This document shows, one piece after another, positions 1-5,186 of a stretch of 5,186 nt of DNA. How positions within the stretch are numbered: the stretch's first letter is position 1; every line of letters begins with the position of its first letter. The DNA lies in contig JAKEGO010000040.1 of NCBI GenBank assembly GCA_022615805.1, positions 1 through 5,186 of the forward strand, given 5' to 3'. A program made the position numbers and the translations under genes. This stretch comes from Thermoplasmata archaeon. GTDB taxonomy: Archaea > Thermoplasmatota > JAKEGO01. The notes under the pieces were generated by a model. The model searched no databases and had not been told where the DNA came from. It was given only the letters and a program-made list of their open reading frames with translations.

Positions 1-2
1 CC

Positions 3-3000
3 GTGATGCCCATGCCACGATGCAATTGTCCGACGTCCGAAGGGCCGCGGGGCCATGCCGCCCTCCGTGCGGAGCTGTACGCTAGCGTCGCCCTCCTGCT
101 GTTGCTCGCTGCCATCGCCGTCGGCGCCGGGAGGGCGCTCGAGATCGAGGCCGTCGACGCGCCGACGTTCGTGGTGATGCCGGAGGAGGATGGATCATAC
201 GGCGCGTCCGTGGCCGTGGAGGTGGAGGTGCGCGGGGACGTCGACGGGCACCTGAGGGCGCAGCTCCTCTCGGGCAGGAAGGTCGTCGGGCGGATGTGGA
301 ACGGCACCGAATGGGTCTACCCGTGGGCCTTCGATCGATGCCTCCGGGTCAACGGGACCGACGGGTGGCGCGGGCACGTCCTCATGAGGCTCTACCGGCC
401 ATATTTCCCGGACGGGGGCCCCGGCGCATCCGTCGTCGCCTCCTTGGCCCTCAGGAACGGCACGGAGAGGGCGGACATCAGTTTCAACTTGAGCGTCGTG
501 GGATGGGATGACGCCTCGCTGGTGCGGGTCCAGGCCTTCGACGGGGAGCCGCTGTGCGGCGCCCCGGTCTCCGCCGGCGGCGATGGGAGGGCCCTTGCGC
601 TGTCGGCGGGCCTGGACGTGGTAGCCGCCAGGGTAGGGCCGCAGGACCCGGACGGGACCCGCTATGACGACGCAGTGCGATGGCCCGGCGAGTCCGTCCT
701 CGCGCTCACACCGGGGACGTGGAACGTGAGCGTCGGCGGCCTGTCGGCCGTCGTCGATGTCGGCGCGGACGGCGCGGAGGTCGCGATCGGCGAGGCCGTG
801 AGGTCGGACGCGCGGCTTCAGGAGGCCTGCATCCGCCCGCGGGACGGCGGCTGCGAATGGATGGAGGCGGGGGTCGGCTCCAGGACCGACCTCCGCGGAT
901 GGACGGTCGCGACGCCGGGCGGCTTCGCGGTCCTGAACTGCACCCGGGGACCCGGACCGATCCTCCTCCTGCTCGACGGCGGTGACACGGGCGATGGCCC
1001 TGATGTCCACCTCCCGATCGCGGACGCCCTTCCGGACGACGGCGGGTACATCGCCCTCCTCTCCCCCGGGGGTGCGCTGGCTGACCTCGTGTCCTACGGC
1101 AGCGGCGCGACGGTGGCCCCACCGCCCTGTTGGCCTGCGGGCGATCGTCCGGACGGCTCGACCGGTTATATCGTCGCGGAGGGCGTCCCAGGCAACCGGT
1201 CATGGCGCGATGAGTGGTGGGGAGATTCGACCCCTGGTCACGAGACACCCTCGCGGGAGGTGCTTCGGGATGCCTCCCTGAGGATCGTCGAGGTGATGCC
1301 CGACGGCTTCGTCAGGGGGGATGGGGACGAACACGTCGTCGTCATGAACGTCGGCAACTCGACGGTCGACCTGGAAGGATGGGACCTCGCGGACGGCGCC
1401 GACGTCTTTACCCTTCCGGGGACGCTCGGGCCCGGCGCCCGCATGATGGTCTGCGCGAATGCGACGGCAGCGGCCGCCTCGATGCCGTGGATCAACGGGA
1501 GCACGGAGCCCGCGTTGGGCGTGAGCCCGCCGGACGCGGTCGTCGACGGGTCATCGGTCGGGCTCGACAACGATGGGGATGCGGTGCTCCTCAGGTGGCG
1601 GCGGGGCGTCGTCGACGCGGTCGCCTGGGGCGACGCCCGACCCCGTGGCGGCTGGCGTGGCGAGCCCCTCCCCGCCCCGTGGGAGGGTGAGATCCTCGTG
1701 CGGGGCGGGGCCGCGGGGTGGAACTCCACCAGGCTTTACCGCGCGGGACAGACCAGGCTGCGTCCGGTCGACCTCACCGCGGATGCCGTCCTGACGCTGG
1801 TGACGGCCGACTGCGGCGACGGGGAGGCGCTCTCGATGATCGAGGCTGCGAACGTGACCGTGACGGTCGAGGCCTACGAGCTGCGCTCGGGTGACATCGC
1901 CGGCGCCCTGGCCAACGCCTCCCTGAGAGGGGCCGAGGTCCGCGTGATGCTCGACGGCGGGCCGGTCGGATGGGATTTCCGCAACGTGCCAGTCGAGGAC
2001 TACCTGGAACGTCCCGGGGCGTACGGGAATGCCTACGCCGAGAAGGCGCTCTGCGAGATGCTCGCCGCCGCCGGCTGCGACGTCATGTTCAGCATTCGCG
2101 AAGAAGGGCCCTACCGGTATGTCCACTCCAAGTGCATCGTGGCGGACGACGCCGTGTTGTTGTCGTCGGACAACCTGGTCGACGGGTCGTTCCCCCATGC
2201 CGTTCGCTGCGACGGCCTCTCGGTCGCCGGGAGCCGGGGCTGGGCGGCCGTCCTCCACGGGGAGGATGTGGCGGCTTTCTTCAGGGAGGTCATCGACTCC
2301 GACATGGCCGGGGCGGCGGTGGTCCCATGGGGAGAGCCCCCGTACGACGCTCCTCCGGACCACTTCGACCTCCTCGGCGGCGTGACCGGGCCGACCGCTG
2401 GCCGTCCGCCGGCGGCCGTCGGGCCGTTCCTGCGCCGCCCCGTCCGGTTCGACGGTCCGATGGTCGTGACGCCCGTCCTGGCGCCGGACACCTCCGCAAG
2501 CGGCGCCACGGTCCTGTCCGTTCTCATGAACGCCACCGGCCGCCTGTACGTCGAGCTCCTCGATCTGGACCCGGACTGGGGCCGGAGGGGGGCGAACCTC
2601 TTCCTCGATGCCGTCGTCGACGCGGCGCGGAGGGGTGTGGACGTCAGGGTGCTCCTGGACCCGACGTGGGCGAGGGCGGGGGGCGATCGCGACAATCACG
2701 AGATGCTTTCCGACCTGGAGAACCTCTCGACGGAGGTGCCGGGGCTGGCGTGCAGGTTCATCTCGAAGCACGGATTGACGATGCTACACAACAAGGGCGT
2801 CGTGTCCGACGATTCCGCCCTCGTTTCGAGCGTGAACTGGGGGTACAACTCCGTCTTCATGAACAGGGAGATGGGCGTCGTCATCCGCTCGAAGGCGGTC
2901 GCCGACCATTACGCGAGGGCGTTCCTCCACGACTGGAACCGGAGCCTCCTGGATGTCATGCCAGTGGCGGTCTCGGGGCCCGGTGAATGGTGTCTCGCCG

Positions 3001-3659
3001 TCGGGCCGGCGCCCGCGGACGCCGACGTCCGCGTCCTCATCGACGGCGCGGCCGTCGGCTCATGGTCGCTCACCGCAGGGTGCTCGACCTCGATGGCACT
3101 CGCCGGTCTCAGCGGGCTCCTCTCGGTGGAGGTGGACGGCGTCGTCCTCGAGGTCCTCGAGGTGGACGTGCCGGCGGCCCCCGACGGCGGCGGCGAGGGA
3201 GGTGATGACGGCGAGAACGGTGACGGGGACAGCGGGAGCCCTGGAAACGGTACTGACGGTGGCGGGGGTGGCACGGATGGAGGAGGTGACGATACCGGAG
3301 CGGGCGGCACGGGCGACGGAGCCGGAACGGGAGGTGGCGGAGGGGGTGGTGACGGCGGAAGCGGGAGCGGTGGCGATGGCGACGACGGTGCCGGAGAGGA
3401 TGGCGGGACCGGCCCCCGAGGGGGGGCTGACGGTCCGGCGATGCCGGCAGTAGCCCTCGCGATCGCCGTTCTCCTCACTGCGGCGACGGTCGGGACCGTC
3501 GCGTGCATCCTGAGGTTCCGGGGACGGCGCGAACGCGCCCTGCAGGACCGATCCGGGACGGCGGCGGACGGCGGGCCAAGGGTCAGACGGCCGGCGCGAC
3601 GTAGATGTGCGTCTCGAGCACGCCCCGGACGCCCTTCAGCTCGAAGTAGGCCGCCGTGA
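3..3659 (+). CDS. Secreted, membrane-anchored PLD-like phosphodiesterase with lamin-tail domains
   Basis: Probable extracellular phosphodiesterase or nuclease; the substrate is unknown. Numbering is from the GTG at base 3. Residues 25-45 form a hydrophobic signal segment without a lipobox Cys. Residues 48-265 are beta-rich and unassigned. Residues 270-412 look like a diverged lamin-tail domain, and 425-545 like a clearer one (EHVVVMNVGNSTVDLEGW, then GDAVLL...VVDAVAWGD). PLD domain 1 (about 588-770) has H708, K710, D715 with S722/N724/S729. PLD domain 2 (about 831-981) has H929, K931, D936 with S943/N945/S950. Both HKD motifs are complete, so an active bilobal PLD site is expected from family knowledge. 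A Gly/Asp spacer (1058-1145), a transmembrane helix (about 1146-1170) and an Arg-rich tail follow, predicting surface anchoring with the enzyme outside. GTG 3, ATG 6 and ATG 12 are all possible starts. Only two bases precede them, so the start may also lie off the window. The last 25 codons overlap the convergent regulator gene. Confidence 0.93.
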   Translation: MMPMPRCNCPTSEGPRGHAALRAELYASVALLLLLAAIAVGAGRALEIEAVDAPTFVVMPEEDGSYGASVAVEVEVRGDVDGHLRAQLLSGRKVVGRMWNGTEWVYPWAFDRCLRVNGTDGWRGHVLMRLYRPYFPDGGPGASVVASLALRNGTERADISFNLSVVGWDDASLVRVQAFDGEPLCGAPVSAGGDGRALALSAGLDVVAARVGPQDPDGTRYDDAVRWPGESVLALTPGTWNVSVGGLSAVVDVGADGAEVAIGEAVRSDARLQEACIRPRDGGCEWMEAGVGSRTDLRGWTVATPGGFAVLNCTRGPGPILLLLDGGDTGDGPDVHLPIADALPDDGGYIALLSPGGALADLVSYGSGATVAPPPCWPAGDRPDGSTGYIVAEGVPGNRSWRDEWWGDSTPGHETPSREVLRDASLRIVEVMPDGFVRGDGDEHVVVMNVGNSTVDLEGWDLADGADVFTLPGTLGPGARMMVCANATAAAASMPWINGSTEPALGVSPPDAVVDGSSVGLDNDGDAVLLRWRRGVVDAVAWGDARPRGGWRGEPLPAPWEGEILVRGGAAGWNSTRLYRAGQTRLRPVDLTADAVLTLVTADCGDGEALSMIEAANVTVTVEAYELRSGDIAGALANASLRGAEVRVMLDGGPVGWDFRNVPVEDYLERPGAYGNAYAEKALCEMLAAAGCDVMFSIREEGPYRYVHSKCIVADDAVLLSSDNLVDGSFPHAVRCDGLSVAGSRGWAAVLHGEDVAAFFREVIDSDMAGAAVVPWGEPPYDAPPDHFDLLGGVTGPTAGRPPAAVGPFLRRPVRFDGPMVVTPVLAPDTSASGATVLSVLMNATGRLYVELLDLDPDWGRRGANLFLDAVVDAARRGVDVRVLLDPTWARAGGDRDNHEMLSDLENLSTEVPGLACRFISKHGLTMLHNKGVVSDDSALVSSVNWGYNSVFMNREMGVVIRSKAVADHYARAFLHDWNRSLLDVMPVAVSGPGEWCLAVGPAPADADVRVLIDGAAVGSWSLTAGCSTSMALAGLSGLLSVEVDGVVLEVLEVDVPAAPDGGGEGGDDGENGDGDSGSPGNGTDGGGGGTDGGGDDTGAGGTGDGAGTGGGGGGGDGGSGSGGDGDDGAGEDGGTGPRGGADGPAMPAVALAIAVLLTAATVGTVACILRFRGRRERALQDRSGTAADGGPRVRRPARRRCASRARPGRPSARSRPP
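75..137 (+). other. Signal-peptide hydrophobic segment of the PLD-like protein
   Basis: Residues 25-45 (counting from the GTG at base 3) include an uninterrupted Leu/Ala/Val/Ile run after an n-region with several arginines. An AxA-like or GRA site near residue 45 could be cleaved. With the C-terminal helix this predicts an exported protein held in the membrane at its C-terminus. If the first segment is not cleaved, the protein would be anchored at both ends; the sequence alone does not decide this. Confidence 0.8.
3174..3437 (+). repeat. Gly/Asp-rich low-complexity spacer within the PLD-like gene
   Basis: Residues 1058-1145 consist almost entirely of Gly with Asp, Glu, Ser, Thr and a few Asn and Ala. 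The DNA is irregular GGN/GAN codon repetition rather than an exact tandem repeat. Such acidic, flexible spacers are commonly placed just before a C-terminal anchor in archaeal surface proteins, holding the folded domains away from the membrane or through the S-layer. One sequon (N1082) lies inside it. Length variation between strains is likely, and the region is prone to assembly error. Confidence 0.9.
3438..3512 (+). other. C-terminal transmembrane anchor of the PLD-like protein
   Basis: About 25 apolar residues (near 1146-1170) are followed directly by the basic cluster RFRGRRER. This is the usual stop-transfer arrangement, leaving the preceding spacer and catalytic domains outside and the Arg-rich tail inside. 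I see no PGF, PEF or VPxSG-type archaeosortase motif before the helix, so a retained transmembrane anchor is preferred over lipid-linked sorting. Confidence 0.85.
3583..3659. other. Convergent 77-base overlap of PLD-like and regulator genes
   Basis: The regulator stop (TGA, - strand, 3585-3583) lies upstream of the PLD-gene stop (TGA, + strand, 3657-3659), so the 3' coding ends overlap. The regulator end aligns with the normal end of NikR proteins. The PLD extension is 25 residues with 10 Arg and no recognisable fold. I see no T-rich run or hairpin that would serve as a terminator between the two transcription units, so their transcripts probably overlap as antisense partners. Confidence 0.85.
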
Positions 3660-4017
3660 CCTCCTTGGCCTCGCCCGAGAAGAGCAGCACCTCGCAGCAG
3701 GAAGCGGCCCGGGAATCGAAGTCGGAATGGGTGAAGGACCTGAAGACCTCCCTGTGCCGGTGCCTGACGTCCGAGACGCGACCGCTGGCGTCGTGGTGGT
3801 AGAGGAGGACCATGACCCCCTGCACCTTCCCATCGAGGCGCTCGACCGAGCGCTTCTCGCGCATGAACTCACGGAGGGCGTCGCGGACGAGCTCCGAACG
3901 GGACACGAAGCCCATGTCCTCCAGCGCCGCGCCCATCTCGGCGACTGTGCTGGTGGGCAGGCTGATCGATATCACCGAAGTTCCGTTCTTCGGCCTGTCA
4001 TCCCGGTGTCCGCGCAT
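3583..4017 (-). CDS. NikR-like ribbon-helix-helix metal-responsive regulator with altered metal site
   Basis: This 144-residue protein is close to NikR in size. Residues 14-58 form the ribbon-helix-helix DNA-binding unit: strand SVISISLP, a first helix ending at EDMG, then SRSELVRDALREFM. Residues 65-144 match the NikR ACT-like metal-binding and tetramer domain (GVMVLLYHHD, CCEVLLFSG, KGVRGVLETHIYV). By ungapped alignment with E. coli NikR, H88 matches ligand H76 and C107 matches C95, but D99 and D101 occupy the positions of H87 and H89. It probably represses a metal-uptake operon when its metal is bound, and the context suggests the adjacent transporter. The ATG at 4017 shares one base with the permease stop (TGATG) and has AGGAGG eight bases upstream. 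The reading frame stays open far upstream, but that stretch is a shadow of the permease gene. Nickel specificity should not be assumed. Confidence 0.92.
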   Translation of the reverse strand: MRGHRDDRPKNGTSVISISLPTSTVAEMGAALEDMGFVSRSELVRDALREFMREKRSVERLDGKVQGVMVLLYHHDASGRVSDVRHRHREVFRSFTHSDFDSRAASCCEVLLFSGEAKEVTAAYFELKGVRGVLETHIYVAPAV

Positions 4018-4856
4018 CACCCGAGCCTCCTGTAAGCGGCGGCGAAGAGGAAGATCCCGGTCATCGTGAAGATTATCACGCCGCTCGTGGCGACGTCGTA
4101 GACGGCGGAGAGCAGGAGGCCCGTGACGACCGATATGACGCCCACCGCGATGGCCGCGACGGTGGTCCCCCTGAACGAGAGCCCCATCTGGAGTGCCGTG
4201 AGCCCGGGGAGGACGATGAGCGCGACGACGAGGATTATCCCGATGACCTTTATCGAGAGCACGATCGCGACCGCGATGAGGACGTTGTAGGCGAGCGAGA
4301 GCGGTTGGACGGGTATCCCCACGAGCCTCGATGCCTCCTCGTCGAAGGTGATCGACAGGAGCTCCTTGTAGAAGACACCGAGGAAGGCGGCGGTCACCAG
4401 GGCGAGGGCCGTGATGAGGTAGAGGTCGGTCCCGTCGATCGTCAGCACTGAGCCGAACAGGTAGCTCAGCAGTTCCACGTTGAACCCGTCGGCGAGACTG
4501 ATGATCACCAGGCCGGTGCTGAAGCCGAGGGCCAGCACGACCGCGGTCGCGGAGTCGGACTGCGCCATCCCGGCCCGCCTCATGGCCGAGATCCCGAGCA
4601 CCGCCAATATGGTGACGAACAGCGCCGTCAGCATAGGGTCGATGCCGAGGTAGAGGCCCAGGGCGATGCCGCCGAAGGAAGTGTGCGCAACGCCGTCCAC
4701 CAGCATCGATTCGCGCCTGAGTATGAGGAAGAGACCGATCCAGGCGCACACGATCGACGTCACGACGCCCCCCACGATGGCGTACTGGAAGAACTGGTAG
4801 CCAAGCAACCTCGGGATGTCGAAGAGCGTCAGGGCCGTCGGAACACCCCCTGGCAC
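4017..4856 (-). CDS. Metal ABC transporter permease, ABC-3 (ZnuB/MntB/TroC-like) family
   Basis: This integral membrane subunit would form the channel of a high-affinity importer for Zn, Mn or Fe; the sequence does not fix the metal. From GTG 4856 it has 279 residues, typical for the family. About eight or nine hydrophobic helices are visible, starting with QYAIVGGVVTSIVCAWIGLF. Family features are ESMLVDGVAHTSFGGIALG after the first helix, LLSYLFGSVL mid-protein, FDEEASRLVGIP in the cytoplasmic loop that probably meets the ATPase, and VGIILVVALIVLPG near the C-terminus. The gene overlaps the ATPase gene upstream by 28 bases with this start, and it shares one base with the regulator gene downstream. 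The start is uncertain. GTG 4967 would give an implausible 139-base overlap, GTG 4856 lacks a good ribosome-binding site, TTG 4808 cuts close to the first helix, and CTG 4832 would form a four-base CTGA overlap behind a GGGGGTG. Confidence 0.93.
   Translation of the reverse strand: MPGGVPTALTLFDIPRLLGYQFFQYAIVGGVVTSIVCAWIGLFLILRRESMLVDGVAHTSFGGIALGLYLGIDPMLTALFVTILAVLGISAMRRAGMAQSDSATAVVLALGFSTGLVIISLADGFNVELLSYLFGSVLTIDGTDLYLITALALVTAAFLGVFYKELLSITFDEEASRLVGIPVQPLSLAYNVLIAVAIVLSIKVIGIILVVALIVLPGLTALQMGLSFRGTTVAAIAVGVISVVTGLLLSAVYDVATSGVIIFTMTGIFLFAAAYRRLG
4026..4031 (-). promoter_or_regulatory. Shine-Dalgarno site of the regulator gene
   Basis: The - strand reads AGGAGG, then eight bases, then the ATG at 4017. 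This is an ideal match and spacing, and it settles the start in a frame that stays open for more than 240 codons upstream. The site lies inside the last codons of the permease gene, as expected for a co-transcribed downstream gene. Confidence 0.9.
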
Positions 4857-5186
4857 TGGTGCTCGTGGAACATGAAGTGGAAGTGCTCGCCGTACCCCCT
4901 CCTCAGGAGGTCGTTGACGTCCAGGTCGGGGGTTATCCTCGCATAGTGGACGTCCCTGTTGACGCACATCGCGGAGGACATGCGGCAGAAGACGGCCGTC
5001 AGGTCGTGCGACACGACGAGGATCGTGAGGCTGCGCTCCGCGTTGAGGTCGCTCAGGCGCTGGTAGAACCGCTCCATCGTGTCCGCGTCGACCCCGGCCA
5101 CCGGCTCGTCGAGCAGCAGCACGTCAGGGTTCCGCACCAGGGCTTTGGCCACGAAGACCCGCTGCTTCTGGCCGCCCGACAGCTGC
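4829..5186 (-). CDS. Metal ABC transporter ATP-binding protein (ZnuC-like), 5' part missing
   Basis: The C-terminal 118 residues of an ABC ATPase that would power the adjacent metal permease from the cytoplasmic face. The window edge cuts the gene just before the signature motif, so Walker A and the Q-loop are not seen. Visible in order are the ABC signature LSGGQKQR (residues 2-9 of the fragment), Walker B with catalytic Glu in VLLLDEP, the D-loop AGVD, and the switch His in VVSHD. The following CVNRDVHY fits metal-importer ATPases of the ZnuC/MntB class. The C-terminus is unusual: EHFHFMFHEHQC carries four His and one Cys (fragment residues 101, 103, 107, 109 and 111), a possible metal-binding tail. 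The stop TGA lies at 4831-4829, inside or touching the permease start. The reading frame is open to the edge, and the GTG at 5152 is only an internal Val codon. Confidence 0.95.
   Translation of the reverse strand, partial: QLSGGQKQRVFVAKALVRNPDVLLLDEPVAGVDADTMERFYQRLSDLNAERSLTILVVSHDLTAVFCRMSSAMCVNRDVHYARITPDLDVNDLLRRGYGEHFHFMFHEHQCQGVFRRP

Noticed and set aside
3..137. Lipoprotein signal or twin-arginine signal at the N-terminus
   Set aside because: No Cys follows the hydrophobic run as a lipobox, and no RR motif precedes it. The Cys residues at 7 and 9 are in the n-region.
1551..2771. Long open frame of 406 codons on the - strand inside the PLD-like gene
   Set aside because: It is rich in Arg, Pro, Gly and His with no domain, and lies opposite the conserved PLD domains. 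Long antisense frames are expected in GC-rich coding DNA.
3145..3163. Two adjacent copies of TCCTCGAGG, a palindromic direct repeat
   Set aside because: It encodes the repeated VLE in VLEVLEVD within the PLD-like protein. It is too short and too far from any promoter to call an operator.
2909..3508. Pro/Ser-rich frame on the - strand opposite the Gly/Asp spacer
   Set aside because: Its composition is simply the complement of GGN and GAN codons; there is no independent support.
3430..3540. Archaeosortase (PGF-CTERM-like) sorting signal
   Set aside because: The overall layout of spacer, helix and basic end is similar, but none of the known short recognition motifs is present before the helix.
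3560..3665. Bidirectional terminator between the convergent genes
   Set aside because: I found no T-rich tract and no clear stem-loop; the region is fully coding on both strands.
4018..4749. In-frame N-terminal extension of the regulator (to a 388-residue protein)
   Set aside because: The extra 244 codons are Arg/His-rich and lie over the conserved permease gene in another frame. The perfect ribosome-binding site before ATG 4017 and the NikR length fix the start.

Overview
This is a GC-rich window with two gene blocks that converge and overlap at their 3' ends. It carries no RNA gene, CRISPR array or mobile element that I can see, and no intergenic stretch longer than a few bases. The style suggests a high-GC archaeon. 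The large secreted protein has a signal-like N-terminus, many N-glycosylation sequons and a Gly/Asp-rich spacer leading to a C-terminal membrane anchor. AGG is common as an arginine codon, and the regulator is a NikR-like ribbon-helix-helix protein behind a perfect AGGAGG ribosome-binding site. A member of the Thermoplasmata, for example near Methanomassiliicoccales, would fit, but that is inference; no marker gene is present.

Left block (+ strand, about 3-3659). One gene fills 70% of the window. It encodes an exported, membrane-anchored protein of about 1215 residues. In order it has a hydrophobic signal segment, a beta-rich N-terminal region, two lamin-tail-like domains (the first diverged), two phospholipase D-type domains each with an intact HxK(x4)D motif, a small beta domain, a roughly 88-residue Gly/Asp spacer, one transmembrane helix and an arginine-rich tail. 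It is most simply read as a cell-surface phosphodiesterase or nuclease of the PLD superfamily; the substrate is unknown.

Right block (- strand, from 5186 down to 3583). This is a tight operon of three genes: the C-terminal part of a metal ABC transporter ATPase (cut by the window edge), a membrane permease of the ABC-3 (ZnuB/MntB/TroC-like) family, and a NikR-like metal-responsive repressor. Adjacent genes overlap, so they are probably translationally coupled. The metal-binding lipoprotein (ZnuA-like) is not in the window and may lie upstream. Together the genes look like a divalent-metal importer co-transcribed with its own metal sensor.

The points most worth a second look are the sensor's metal site, where two of the four canonical NikR ligands are replaced by Asp; the His/Cys-rich tail of the ATPase; a possible CTG start for the permease in a CTGA overlap; the very high density of N-glycosylation sequons in the surface protein; and the 77-base tail-to-tail overlap of the two blocks. 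I do not see a clearly new multi-gene system here.
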